Source: UBA11358 sp049517655
GTDB taxonomy: Bacteria; Verrucomicrobiota; Verrucomicrobiia; Limisphaerales; UBA11358
Length of the DNA: 64,000 bases
Assembly: GCA_049517655.1 (NCBI GenBank)
Contig: JBEKRQ010000002.1
Span: 682,001-746,000 of the forward strand
Direction: 5' to 3'
The translations under genes and the position numbers were made by a program. Numbering within the stretch: position 1 is the stretch's first letter; each line of letters begins with the position of its first letter. Shown here one piece after another: positions 32,924-41,154 of this stretch. Below the pieces are notes generated by a model. It did no database searches and had not been told where the DNA came from. It saw only the letters and a list, made by a program, of their open reading frames with translations.

Positions 32924-33727
32924 ATGAAACTCCTTTTCTCCGAACAAAAATCCGATTACGAGCATTACCAGTTTCCCTACGCGATTTGGGCGGTGCCGGA
33001 GGCGGGCGAGACGCCGGCAGACATTTTCAACGCGGGCTTCCTGCCGTCGTCACGCAATCTTGACCGCTTTTATCTCTGCAGGCAGGTGCGCGTGAACCTC
33101 GCGAAATTCAAGCCGTCGTCCGAAAACCGCCGCATTTTGCGCAAGGGCGCGGGCATCGAGGTGAAGCTCGTGCCGCGCGAGAAATATGATTACACGCCCG
33201 AACGCCGCCAGTTTTTCAAGACCTACGCGGACATCAAATTCGGCAAGGACGTGATGACGTTCGAGCGGCTCGACGCGCTGTTCGGTTCGCCGATTATTTC
33301 GCATCTGCTCGTGTTCACGGATGCGGGGCATGGCGGCGAAGTTGGCGTCGCGACACTGTATCTCGAAGACAAGGAGCTGGCCTACTACTATTACGCCTTC
33401 TACGACCTGAATTACTACGCCCGCAACCTCGGCATGTTCATGATGACCTCGGCGGTGGCGCTGTTTGCCGAACGCGGCTTCAAGCAGCTTTACCTCGGCA
33501 CGTGCTATTCGCAGAACGCGCTCTACAAAACGCAGTTCGCCGGCGCGGAATTTTTCAACGGCTTCCGCTGGTCAAGCGACCTCGATGAACTCAAATTCAT
33601 CATCAAGCGCGACAAAAAGGAACTTTACCAGCACCTGCTCGAGACCGACGAATACCGCGAGGAATTTTACAAAGGCGACCTGGAAAAAATCGTTGATGCC
33701 AGCGCATTTAGGGTGCATATTAGTTGA
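32924..33727 (+). CDS. Arginyl-tRNA--protein transferase-like / GNAT-fold protein
   Basis: This 267-aa protein starts at ATG 32924 (MKLLFSEQKSDYEHYQFPYA). An N-terminal region with FLPSSRNLDRFYLCRQVRVN resembles the region of ATE/Bpt proteins around the N-terminal cysteines, though the usual Cys cluster is reduced to one Cys. The C-terminal half (ELAYYYYAFYDLNYYARNLG, MFMMTSAVALFAERGFKQLY, LGTCYSQNALYKTQFAGAEF) matches the GNAT-like catalytic half of arginyl/leucyl transferases. Known relatives add amino acids from tRNA to protein N-termini for degradation. Whether this one does so is unproven. It is close behind alr, separated only by a repeat. Confidence 0.7.
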   Translation: MKLLFSEQKSDYEHYQFPYAIWAVPEAGETPADIFNAGFLPSSRNLDRFYLCRQVRVNLAKFKPSSENRRILRKGAGIEVKLVPREKYDYTPERRQFFKTYADIKFGKDVMTFERLDALFGSPIISHLLVFTDAGHGGEVGVATLYLEDKELAYYYYAFYDLNYYARNLGMFMMTSAVALFAERGFKQLYLGTCYSQNALYKTQFAGAEFFNGFRWSSDLDELKFIIKRDKKELYQHLLETDEYREEFYKGDLEKIVDASAFRVHIS

Positions 33728-33739
33728 CTATAGACGTTT

Positions 33740-34939
33740 ATGCGTGCTGTTTTGTCCTCCGCCGGATTCACCGGCTTGATACTCGCTGGATTCACCCTGT
33801 TCGCCGTTCAAACAGCCGACGCGGCTCGCTTCCAGATTTCCGACGCGGTTGAGTTCAACAAGATCATCAACACCAATGCAGTTCTCACCACCAACGTCAC
33901 TCTCAATTCCTGGATCGAGGGGCCGGTTTGGATTCCGAATGGCGGTTACTTGGTGTTCAGCGACCGCGACAACAACAAGCTGAAACGACTGGACCCGCCG
34001 GGCACCCTCTCCGATTTTCTTTCGCCGCCGCCTCAGACCAAATTCAACGGCAATATTCTGGATATGCAGGAACAATTGGTCTCCTGCCAATGCGGCAGCA
34101 ATGGACTCAAGGTGGTGCTCACCACCAACGGCGTGTCGGTCCCCCTGGCCACGAGCTATTACGGTCTGAAATTTTACTCGCCCAACGATCTCGCGGTGAA
34201 ATCGGATGGCTCGGTCTGGTTCACGGATCCTGGCTATGACAGCGGTCTGCCGCTGCCACCACCAGTACCGACCGGATTTCAACCTGGTCTTTACGTGTAT
34301 CGTTTTTATGAGACCAACGGAAACGCCACCATCTTGCAGGTGATCACGAATCTGGCGAAACCCAATGGCATCTGTTTTTCGCCGGATGAAACCAAGCTGT
34401 ATGTCGCCGACAACGGCGCCTATGCCAATTCCGGAACCATCAAGGTCTATAACGTCACCAGCAGCAACACGCTGACGGGCGGCTCGACGTTCTGCACCGT
34501 CAGCAGCGGCATCGCCGATGGATTCCGGTGCGACGTGGACGGGCGCATCTGGTCCAGCGCCGGGGACGGCGTGGAAATCTTCGCTCCCGACGGGCATTTG
34601 ATCGGCAAAATCCTTCTGACCCGCACGGCCAATCTCTGCTTCGGCGGTCCGCAATATAAAACGCTCTACATGGTGGGCCAGCCTTACGTCAGTTCATTCC
34701 CGGTGCTGGTCGCCGGCGCAGTCTCAATCAAAAAGCTGACCGCTCGCTCCGATGGAAATCAGATGAACGTTTCCTGGTTTGCGCCGTCCACGGGATTCAT
34801 GCTGCAGGCATCGGATTCCCTGGGCGACACGACCGCATGGTCGGATGTCGCCGACCTGCCCCTGGTCACCAACGGATTGAATCAGGTGAGTCTGGACCCG
34901 ACCAATGCCGCAAAGTTTTTACGTCTGCGTTTGAATTAA
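33740..34939 (+). CDS. Exported SMP-30/gluconolactonase-like beta-propeller protein
   Basis: This 399-aa protein has a signal peptide (first 28 residues, ending TADAA). The propeller contains WIEGPVWIPNGGYLVFSDRD near 56, FYSPNDLAVKSDGSVWFTDP near 145, NGICFSPDETKLYVADNG near 210, and DGFRCDVDGRIWSSAGDGVE near 254. These match SMP-30/lactonase metal- and substrate-binding strands. The last 75 residues form a separate beta module ending in FLRLRLN, as in other Verrucomicrobia secreted proteins. It probably hydrolyses a sugar lactone outside the cytoplasm; the substrate is unknown. Confidence 0.83.
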   Translation: MRAVLSSAGFTGLILAGFTLFAVQTADAARFQISDAVEFNKIINTNAVLTTNVTLNSWIEGPVWIPNGGYLVFSDRDNNKLKRLDPPGTLSDFLSPPPQTKFNGNILDMQEQLVSCQCGSNGLKVVLTTNGVSVPLATSYYGLKFYSPNDLAVKSDGSVWFTDPGYDSGLPLPPPVPTGFQPGLYVYRFYETNGNATILQVITNLAKPNGICFSPDETKLYVADNGAYANSGTIKVYNVTSSNTLTGGSTFCTVSSGIADGFRCDVDGRIWSSAGDGVEIFAPDGHLIGKILLTRTANLCFGGPQYKTLYMVGQPYVSSFPVLVAGAVSIKKLTARSDGNQMNVSWFAPSTGFMLQASDSLGDTTAWSDVADLPLVTNGLNQVSLDPTNAAKFLRLRLN

Positions 34940-35064
34940 CGGGCCGCGCGACGAATTTTACAGGGGCGACCCCGGCAAAATTGCCGGCGTCAGCACATTC
35001 CGGGTGAAGGTAAAATAATTCTACAAAGATTTTGCTCCTGATGGGGTTGCCTTTGTCATGACAT

Positions 35065-35721
35065 CTACTTTTTCGGATACCCCACTGTCTGAGCGAGGAT
35101 GACTTTTTGATCAGGCCGTAATTTCATTGCCTTCGCCAAAGCCGCCTTGTCAACCGCTCCCCGCACGACCGTTGCCAATCCTTCGGAAGCGCAAAACAGG
35201 TAGACATTCTCGCTGATAAAGCCTGCATCCGCCGCGGAGTAGAAATTCTTTTGGTCGTCCATCCCTTTGCCCATCCGTGAATAATCCGCCACATAGACAA
35301 GGTTCACCGGCGCGTCCTTCACGAACGGCTGCATCCCCGTTGAAGCCCGGATGTCCTCTGCAAGAACCGGCTGCAACGCGTGGCCTTTCGCATCATAAAG
35401 ATAAAGTCCAGTGGCAGTAGCAACGTAAATATCAATTTCCTGCCAGTTCACTGCCGACGGTGCAGTTCGATGACCGGACTCCGGGCGGTTAATTCCGAAC
35501 GCCGCCCAAAGCATATTGCCAAGCACCTGATCCGGCAGCTTTTCGGTGCTGAATGAACGCGTAGATTTGCGCTCCTTCAGCGCCTGCATGAGGGGTTTGC
35601 CGCCGTCCATTTGCGGTTTCGGAAGCTGAATTGGTTTGAGATCCTGCGCGGAAACAAGTGTGGAGAAAGCAAGCAGAGCGGTCAATCCCCAACGCACGGC
35701 ATGAGATGATTTTGTCTTCAT
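35065..35721 (-). CDS. Exported nitroreductase-family protein (SagB-like)
   Basis: 218 aa with a signal peptide (HAVRWGLTALLAFSTLVSAQ). The nitroreductase pattern is visible: LMQALKERKSTRSFSTEKLP near 44, LGNMLWAAFGINRPESGHRT near 67, RTAPSAVNWQEIDIYV near 86, and the later DAGFISENVYLFCASEGLAT near 165. These flavoproteins transfer electrons from NAD(P)H to small molecules. An exported member is unusual, but such short exported ones occur in anaerobes and Verrucomicrobia. The 125-bp gap to the SMP-30 gene contains CCGGCAAAATTGCCGG, a palindrome that may stop both convergent genes. Confidence 0.85.
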   Translation of the reverse strand: MKTKSSHAVRWGLTALLAFSTLVSAQDLKPIQLPKPQMDGGKPLMQALKERKSTRSFSTEKLPDQVLGNMLWAAFGINRPESGHRTAPSAVNWQEIDIYVATATGLYLYDAKGHALQPVLAEDIRASTGMQPFVKDAPVNLVYVADYSRMGKGMDDQKNFYSAADAGFISENVYLFCASEGLATVVRGAVDKAALAKAMKLRPDQKVILAQTVGYPKK

Positions 35722-35841
35722 TATAGTCCTGACTGGGTTTGCAGACGGTTTATTCGATCACAGGTTCCAAAAGGCTTTCGCCCAAGCTAAATCCCATCAG
35801 GCCGCCAAAGTCAAGAATGCAGCGGCATCGGCGTGCAGTTG

Positions 35842-35960
35842 GATTTGCGGCAGAAGCCCGCAGCAACTCGTCAATTTTTTGAGACAAGCTCCCCTGAATT
35901 GACCGGCTTTGTGAGGAAATCGCCGGCACCGGATTTCAACCCGGCTGACCAGCCAAACTG
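35842..35960 (-). pseudogene. Decayed duplicate of a receiver-domain 3' end
   Basis: On the minus strand the bases translate as QFGWSAGLKSGAGDFLTKPV and NSGELVSK, then after one extra A in an A-run as IDELLRASAANPTA. This parallels the C-terminus of the adjacent receiver protein (QFGRLAGLESGASEFLTKPF, NPKELVSKVDKLLRA). It is in a different frame from that gene and overlaps its last 25 bases. It is a tandem partial duplication broken by a frameshift. Confidence 0.75.
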
Positions 35961-36388
35961 GGACAGGAACCTTTGAGTTCCGGCTCTGATTTATTCCGCG
36001 CTTTAGCTTTGGAAGACCCGCGCGCTCGCAGCAACTTGTCCACTTTTGAGACAAGTTCCTTTGGATTGAAGGGTTTTGTGAGGAATTCGCTGGCGCCAGA
36101 TTCCAACCCAGCCAGCCGGCCAAACTGACTGCACAAGCCTGTCAGCATGATAACCGGCACGGAAGCCGTCGCGGGATTTTTTCGCAATATTTCGCAAATA
36201 TCGAATCCGTTTAAGCCGGGCAACATCAGATCCAGCACAACCAAGTCGGGCAATATCGAACGGGTTTTTACGAGAGCGTCACTGCCATTGGCAGCCGTGC
36301 CAATTGCAAAACCTGCCTTTTCCAAAACCAAACGGATTACTTCAAGTTGGTCTGCATCATCCTCTACGACGAGTATTTTTCTTCGCAT
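35936..36388 (-). CDS. Stand-alone response regulator receiver protein
   Basis: 150 aa with a single CheY-like receiver domain. The acidic pocket is EDDAD near 8-12, the phosphorylation Asp is in LPDLVVLDLMLPGLNGFDIC (near residue 55), the conserved Thr is in VPVIMLTGL near 84, and Lys is in FLTKPFNPKELV near 105. No output domain is present. The C-terminal tail after LLRARGSS is basic and ends SCPSLAGQPG by reading into a neighbouring duplicated segment in another frame. No histidine kinase is nearby, so the partner is unknown. Confidence 0.9.
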   Translation of the reverse strand: MRRKILVVEDDADQLEVIRLVLEKAGFAIGTAANGSDALVKTRSILPDLVVLDLMLPGLNGFDICEILRKNPATASVPVIMLTGLCSQFGRLAGLESGASEFLTKPFNPKELVSKVDKLLRARGSSKAKARNKSEPELKGSCPSLAGQPG

Positions 36389-36448
36389 AAAACAAGAGAC
36401 TGGTTAAAAAAACGACAGTCAACCACTAGCAGGAATAATGCCATCATG

Positions 36449-36511
36449 GAATGTTTGGGTGATGTAGGATTAACGTGAAGCGCACGTTAATCCTACATCA
36501 CCCAAACATTC
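36449..36511. repeat. 29-bp perfect inverted repeat (hairpin with AAGCG loop)
   Basis: Bases 36449-36477 and 36483-36511 are exact reverse complements over 29 bp around the 5-base loop AAGCG. The arm begins GAATGTTTGGGTGATGTAGG. It lies between the divergent receiver gene (start 36388) and a small ORF (start 36552). No T-run follows on either strand, so it is not a normal terminator. A perfect stem of this length is rare unless young or selected. Confidence 0.9.
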
Positions 36512-36551
36512 GTTTTCTGGCATATGAATTGCAGCACCAAATGCCGTGGTT

Positions 36552-36767
36552 ATGAAAACGAATGCGTTAAAACTCTCCCAAGAGGTTTTGGGGCGCGTCG
36601 AGGTGGCGGACCTCAGGCGCCCCACGCGGCGCGCCGTGCTTAGTTTGATGCGGCTTCAGCCGCGTGTGATGCGCATTTCCATGTCGAAGGACCGGCTGTT
36701 CGTCACGATTGAAGACCAGAGCAGCGGGGAAATTCCCCAGCCGGTGAAAATCACCCACATTGGCTGA
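36552..36767 (+). CDS. Small basic protein of unknown function
   Basis: 71 aa starting at ATG 36552 (MKTNALKLSQEVLGRVEVAD), rich in Arg; it includes RRPTRRAVLSLMRLQPRVMR. It ends in a beta-like stretch DRLFVTIEDQSSGEIPQPVK. A GTG two codons earlier is also possible. No family is recognised. It follows the long perfect hairpin and is convergent with the DUF4230 gene. The coherent composition supports coding, but this is moderate evidence. Confidence 0.5.
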   Translation: MKTNALKLSQEVLGRVEVADLRRPTRRAVLSLMRLQPRVMRISMSKDRLFVTIEDQSSGEIPQPVKITHIG

Positions 36768-36795
36768 AATTGAGGCACTGCTTCGTATCCCAAGT

Positions 36796-37377
36796 TCATT
36801 TCGAGAACTCGATTTGCTCAAAACCCGCCTTGTGCAGGAATAAAGCCAGTTCCAGCCTCGCTCGTTTGTCCGCCTCATCCAAAATGCCGTCTGCGCGCGC
36901 GGCGCGGCGAATGTCGTCCACCGCGTTCTGACGGGCGGTTTGCTCGAGGTTTTTGTCGAATACGCGCAACAGGCCGGTCGTATGATCAATGACCTGGCTT
37001 TGCTTGTCATCAAGGTAGGCATCGGTGATTTGCGGAGGCGGCAGGCGCAGGGAAATTGTTTTGCCGGAAATCGCCACTTCATCATGCTGAAGCCGTTTGA
37101 GGTCGACGCCCGCCTTGACGACGCCATGCGCGAGCAGCAGCACGCGGTTTTCACCATACCATTTGGCGTCTTCGAGAATAACGACTTTTTCCAAAACGTA
37201 TTTGACGGTGACCAGATCGGAGAGAGCCTGCACCTGCTCGACAACTGTTGCGGTGTTTTCCTCATGCAAACCCGACCCCGCCTTCATCCAGCGTGTGACT
37301 GTAAAGCCGAGCCAGATGCCCGCACCGAAAACCACCAGCGTTGCCACTGTCCAAAAAATAATCTTCAACCGTTGCAT
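36796..37377 (-). CDS. DUF4230 membrane-anchored protein
   Basis: The probable start is ATG 37377 (MQRLKIIFWTVATLVVFGAG), giving 193 aa with one N-terminal TM helix. The rest matches DUF4230: LVTVKYVLEKVVILEDAKWYG near 55, GVVKAGVDLKRLQHDEVAIS near 85, KTISLRLPPPQITDAYLDD near 107 and a helical end. Function is unknown. The frame is open upstream to 37530, but those codons include a 7-bp repeat array (37390-37424) and are not family-like, so the shorter start is preferred. Confidence 0.85.
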   Translation of the reverse strand: MQRLKIIFWTVATLVVFGAGIWLGFTVTRWMKAGSGLHEENTATVVEQVQALSDLVTVKYVLEKVVILEDAKWYGENRVLLLAHGVVKAGVDLKRLQHDEVAISGKTISLRLPPPQITDAYLDDKQSQVIDHTTGLLRVFDKNLEQTARQNAVDDIRRAARADGILDEADKRARLELALFLHKAGFEQIEFSK

Positions 37378-37389
37378 GACGGCAAAGTA

Positions 37390-37424
37390 AGGGGCAAGGA
37401 GCAGGAAGCAAGGAGCAAGTAAAC
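37390..37424. repeat. Heptanucleotide tandem repeat upstream of the DUF4230 gene
   Basis: AGGGGCA, AGGAGCA, GGAAGCA, AGGAGCA and AGTAAAC in 7-bp register, 13 bases upstream of the preferred ATG. On the gene's strand this reads TGCTCCT, so it replaces the expected ribosome-binding region. Confidence 0.7.
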
Positions 37425-37505
37425 CTGTCCGTGTGGAAGCCGTGTTCGAGGGCTGGCGCGCTTTTCTGGGTTGACCACTGAGGCAATCAGGTTTGAAATT
37501 CGCGC

Positions 37506-38309
37506 ATGAAAGGATTGTGCCGGCATCCATTCCGTGTGACGGGACGGTTCTTTTGGTTTGCCGGTGAAGTTATACTCGCCGTGGTTGATTTTTTGTTTCA
37601 CTGTGCATTCCGCTCAAAAAAATCCGGGCTGGCTAAACGTGCTTTATGGTTGCACCGGGCATCCCGCCGCACCCTGCGAATTTTCAAACTCGAACCGCAG
37701 GTCACCGGTCCGATTCCGTCGAGCGGTTTGCTCGTGTCCAATCATCTGAGTTACCTCGACATATTGGTGTTCACGTCGATCACGCCCGCCGTGTTTGTTG
37801 CCAAACGCGAAATCAAATACTGGCCGGTCATCGGCTGGCTCGCAACGCTGGCGGGAACGTTGTTCATTGACCGCAAACGGCGGACTGACGTCAGGCAATT
37901 GGCTGAAGAAATTCGAACCGTTCTCAACCAGGGCACGCTCGTGATTTTGTTTCCGGAAGGAACCAATTCAGGTGGCCGGGATGTTCTGCCTTTCAAATCG
38001 TCTTTGCTCGAACCGGCTGTGCGGCAGACCCATCCGATTACGGTCGGATGCATCGGATATGCGCTGGAGGATGGCGACGTGAGCGAGGAAGTTTGTTACT
38101 GGCGGGACATGACATTTTTCCCGCACATGTTGAACCTCCTGAGCAAACGCGCGGTGCGGGCTTTTGTCCGATTCGCCCGATTCGAGCGCAGCAGAACCGA
38201 CCGCAAAGAACTCGCGCAACAACTGCGCCTGGAAGTTTTGAAGTTAAAGGGAGGTTTCGTTAAGGAAAATTGCGAAGAGTCAAAAATCCCATCCGGGACT
38301 TTGAGTTGA
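37506..38309 (+). CDS. plsC: 1-acyl-sn-glycerol-3-phosphate acyltransferase
   Basis: This 267-aa membrane enzyme makes phosphatidic acid from lysophosphatidic acid. It has an N-terminal hydrophobic stretch (TGRFFWFAGEVILAVVDFLF). The acyltransferase motif I is SNHLSYLDILVF (H-x4-D) near 78-89. Motif III is LVILFPEGTNSGG near 144-156. An ATG at 37506 fits. It is divergent from DUF4230. The C-terminal tail after residue 245 is not conserved. Other acyl acceptors, such as ornithine lipids, cannot be excluded. Confidence 0.9.
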   Translation: MKGLCRHPFRVTGRFFWFAGEVILAVVDFLFHCAFRSKKSGLAKRALWLHRASRRTLRIFKLEPQVTGPIPSSGLLVSNHLSYLDILVFTSITPAVFVAKREIKYWPVIGWLATLAGTLFIDRKRRTDVRQLAEEIRTVLNQGTLVILFPEGTNSGGRDVLPFKSSLLEPAVRQTHPITVGCIGYALEDGDVSEEVCYWRDMTFFPHMLNLLSKRAVRAFVRFARFERSRTDRKELAQQLRLEVLKLKGGFVKENCEESKIPSGTLS

Positions 38310-38374
38310 GACAGCGTAATTTTTAACAGAGCGGAAGCCAAAATTCAGCGGGGGTCTTGCGGTCAAAACCCGTC

Positions 38375-38779
38375 TCACGGCTGGCTTGTGATTTTCTGCC
38401 AGTTGACGCCCTGCACTCCGGCGTAAATGGCAAAGGTCTTTTCGTTTTGAATGAGTACGGCGCGCACCACACTCGAATCATCCGCGCGGCCAAGCTCAAG
38501 AATGCCTTCCGGGATGATGCCTATTTTTTTATGCGCGTAGATCAGCGCGAACACCGCCTGCGCGACCGCGGTATAGGTCAAATCCTTGTAAGCGCCTTCG
38601 ACTGCGTCCTCAACGGCATCGGCGAGAAATTCCAGTTGATCCACGAGATGCGGAAATTTCGGCGCGTGGATCTGGGTGAATTCGAGCTTCCACTGCGGCA
38701 ACTGATGCAGGACTTTTTGCGCGATGGCCGGCGTGATGCTACCGGCGGCATTGTTCACGAATTTCGCAATTTCAGGCAT
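38375..38779 (-). CDS. DUF1232 (YkvA-like) protein
   Basis: 134 aa. The region from residue 53 (AVEDAVEGAYKDLTYTAVAQ) to IPEGILELGRADDSSVVRAV near 88-107 corresponds to the DUF1232 pattern, in which a helix pair is joined by an IP-x-G-x-x-DD motif. The first 45 residues are specific. The function of the family is not known. It lies between convergent plsC and divergent argB with no visible partner. Confidence 0.65.
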   Translation of the reverse strand: MPEIAKFVNNAAGSITPAIAQKVLHQLPQWKLEFTQIHAPKFPHLVDQLEFLADAVEDAVEGAYKDLTYTAVAQAVFALIYAHKKIGIIPEGILELGRADDSSVVRAVLIQNEKTFAIYAGVQGVNWQKITSQP

Positions 38780-38878
38780 AACGGCGCCAACTTATGGAAA
38801 ACCCCGCGCCAGCGAAAGTAAAAATGTTATAACAAACACGCTTCCATTCACTGCCGGATTTCTGCTAGGAATAAGCCC

Positions 38879-39760
38879 GTGCAAAATTTAATCGCCAAAG
38901 CCGAAACACTGCTTGAAGCGCTGCCGTATATCCAGAAATTTGGCTGCGCAACATTCGTCATCAAATACGGCGGCAGTTTCATGGATTCGCCCGACGCCAA
39001 CGTCCGCAGCAGCGTCGCGCGCGACATCGTTTTCCTCGAAGCCGTCGAAATCAATCCCGTCGTCGTTCACGGCGGTGGCAAGGCCATCACGCGTGCGATG
39101 GAAAAAGCCGGGCTGAAGGCGAATTTCATCCAGGGCCAGCGCGTCACCGACGAAGCGGCGGTAAAAATTGTGGACGACGTTTTATCGCGCGAAATCAATC
39201 CCCAAATCGTCGCCACCATCAATTCACTCGGCGGTCAGGCGAAGGGTTTTGCCGGCACGGATATTTTTAAGTGCCGGAAACTTTGGCTCGAAGACCCGGA
39301 TAAGCCCGGTTCAAAAATTGACCCCGGTTTCGTCGGAGAAGTCACGAGCGTGAACGCCAAACCGTTGCTCGATTGCATCAAGCGCGGTGTCACGCCGATC
39401 ATCAGCCCGACCGCGCGCGGCGAGGATGGCAGGATTTACAACTGCAACGCCGACGTGGCTGCCGCACAAACCGCCATCGCACTCAAGGCTCGGCGGCTCG
39501 TTTTTATGAGCGACGTGCCCGGTTTGTTGCACGACGTGAACAAGCCGGATTCGGTTATTCCACATCTTAAAACGGATGAAGTGGATGCGCTCAAAAAATC
39601 CGGCGTGATAGACAGAGGCATGATTCCAAAGGTGGACGGCGCTGTGGCCGCCATCCAATCCGGTGTGGAAAAAGTTTCATTCGTGGATGGCCGCGTGCCG
39701 CACGCTGTGTTGCTGGAAATCTTCACGGATGAAGGTGTCGGGACGGAAATTGTTTCGTGA
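38879..39760 (+). CDS. argB: Acetylglutamate kinase
   Basis: ArgB phosphorylates N-acetylglutamate. Motifs: FVIKYGGSFMDSP near 26-38, NPVVVHGGGKAITRAMEKAG near 59-78, IYNCNADVAAAQTAIALKAR near 186 and DVPGLLHDVN near 212. The start appears to be GTG at 38879 (MQNLIAKAETLLEALPYIQK). 293 aa is normal, and the N-terminal helix is of the type found in arginine-sensitive hexameric enzymes. It leads argB-argD-argF. Confidence 0.96.
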   Translation: MQNLIAKAETLLEALPYIQKFGCATFVIKYGGSFMDSPDANVRSSVARDIVFLEAVEINPVVVHGGGKAITRAMEKAGLKANFIQGQRVTDEAAVKIVDDVLSREINPQIVATINSLGGQAKGFAGTDIFKCRKLWLEDPDKPGSKIDPGFVGEVTSVNAKPLLDCIKRGVTPIISPTARGEDGRIYNCNADVAAAQTAIALKARRLVFMSDVPGLLHDVNKPDSVIPHLKTDEVDALKKSGVIDRGMIPKVDGAVAAIQSGVEKVSFVDGRVPHAVLLEIFTDEGVGTEIVS

Positions 39761-39767
39761 ATTTTTT

Positions 39768-39796
39768 ACTCCGCGTTTCCGCGCTTCTGTGGTTAA
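39768..39796. repeat. Repeat arm between argB and argD
   Basis: ACTCCGCGTTTCCGCGCTTC and TGTGGTTAA; on the minus strand this reads ACCACAGAAGCGCGGAAACG and CGGAG. It is a half-copy of the family that appears complete at 43646-43709. It fills most of the 48-base gap. Confidence 0.7.
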
Positions 39797-39808
39797 TATC
39801 CGCCGACA

Positions 39809-41092
39809 ATGAAAGAAAATGTTTCGACATCCATCGTCCAAAATCAATTTGAGACGATTCGCGAATTGTTCAGCAAGAACGTCGTGCCGAGCTACGGGCG
39901 CTTCGACCTTGCCTTCAGTCACGGTGCGGGCAGCTATCTGTTTGATGTCGCGGGCAAACGCTATCTCGACCTTGGCGCGGGCATCGCCGTGTGCTGCCTC
40001 GGCCACGCGCACCCGGCCATCACCGAGGCGCTGGTCGAGCAATCGCGGAAACTCATCCACGTCTCGAACCTTTATTTTACCGAACCGCAGGGCCGTCTGG
40101 CCGCCGAACTCGTCAAACGCATCGGCCCGGGCAAATGTTTTTTTGCCAACAGCGGCGCAGAAGCCAATGAAGGCCTATTCAAACTGGCGCGCAAGTTCGG
40201 CCACGACGAAGGCCGATTTGAAATTCTGACGGCAACAAATTCCTTTCACGGTCGGACGCTGGCCGGTATTGCCGCGACCGGTCAGGACAAGGTCAAAAAA
40301 GGGTTCGGGCCGATGACGCCGGGCTTCCGGCATGTGCCGTTCAACGATTTGGCAGCCGCGCGCGACGCGATTTCGCCTGCGACTGTCGCTATTATGATTG
40401 AGGGCGTGCAGGGTGAGGGAGGCATTACGCCCGCCACGCCGGAATACCTGCTCGGCCTGCGCGCCTTGTGCGACGAGAAGAAAATCCTGCTGTTCATGGA
40501 CGGTGTGCAGTGCGGGCATTATCGCACCGGAAAATTTCAAAGTTTTCAACGGATTTTGGAAAACGTTACCGGTGACGAAAAGTTTCTACCCGACGGCATT
40601 TCAATGGCCAAATCGCTCGGCGGCGGGTTTCCCATCGGCGCGTTTTGGGTGCGTGCGCCATTCGCAGATTTGCTGGGACCAGGCACGCACGCCTCAACGT
40701 TCGGCGGCACGCCGCTGGCCTGCGCCGTCGCGCTCAAAGTGCTCGAAGTCATCGAACGCGACCGGCTCGACAATAATGCGCGCAAACTCGGCGAATGGTT
40801 GAAAAAGGAATTGGAACGGCTTGCGAAAACCTATCCACAAGCGGTCAAACGGGCGCGCGGGCTTGGTTTCATGCTGGGAATGGAATTGGCCGAAAAAGAG
40901 AAAATTCCGGCGTTCGCATCGAGTGACAAAACCACAGCGGTGCAATTTGTGAATCGCCTGCATGAAATCGGCGTGCTCACGATTCCGGCCGGCGCACAAA
41001 TTGTGCGGCTGCTGCCGCCGCTGAATCTTAAGCCGCAGGAAGCGGGCGAAGGCGTTGCAAAAATCGAGGAAGTCATCAAATCGCTTGTGTGA
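39809..41092 (+). CDS. argD: Acetylornithine aminotransferase
   Basis: ArgD makes N-acetylornithine from the semialdehyde with PLP. Evidence: the domain start YGRFDLAFSHGAGSYLFDVAG near 29, FFANSGAEANEGLFKLARKF near 111, ATNSFHGRTLAGIAATGQDK near 141, the motif VQGEGGITPATPEYL near 200, FMDGVQCG near 230 in place of the usual DEVQ, and the PLP-Lys region GISMAKSLGGGFPIGAF near 263-279. 427 aa is slightly longer than usual. The change from D-E-V to D-G-V in the cofactor-contact motif is unusual for the family. Confidence 0.94.
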   Translation: MKENVSTSIVQNQFETIRELFSKNVVPSYGRFDLAFSHGAGSYLFDVAGKRYLDLGAGIAVCCLGHAHPAITEALVEQSRKLIHVSNLYFTEPQGRLAAELVKRIGPGKCFFANSGAEANEGLFKLARKFGHDEGRFEILTATNSFHGRTLAGIAATGQDKVKKGFGPMTPGFRHVPFNDLAAARDAISPATVAIMIEGVQGEGGITPATPEYLLGLRALCDEKKILLFMDGVQCGHYRTGKFQSFQRILENVTGDEKFLPDGISMAKSLGGGFPIGAFWVRAPFADLLGPGTHASTFGGTPLACAVALKVLEVIERDRLDNNARKLGEWLKKELERLAKTYPQAVKRARGLGFMLGMELAEKEKIPAFASSDKTTAVQFVNRLHEIGVLTIPAGAQIVRLLPPLNLKPQEAGEGVAKIEEVIKSLV

Positions 41093-41154
41093 TTTGGCGC
41101 TGGAATTTCGTTTGCCAGAGGTTATAATCCCCTCTTTCTCGCGGGAGAATTGAA

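Noticed and set aside
34970..34990. CCGGCAAAATTGCCGG palindrome between two convergent genes as a terminator
   Set aside because: The stem is only seven base pairs and no T-run follows on either strand; left as a weak possibility.
37378..37530. N-terminal extension of the DUF4230 protein by 51 codons
   Set aside because: The extension encodes a 7-bp repeat array (LLAPCFLLLAP) and overlaps the divergent plsC start; the ATG at 37377 starts a clean TM anchor.
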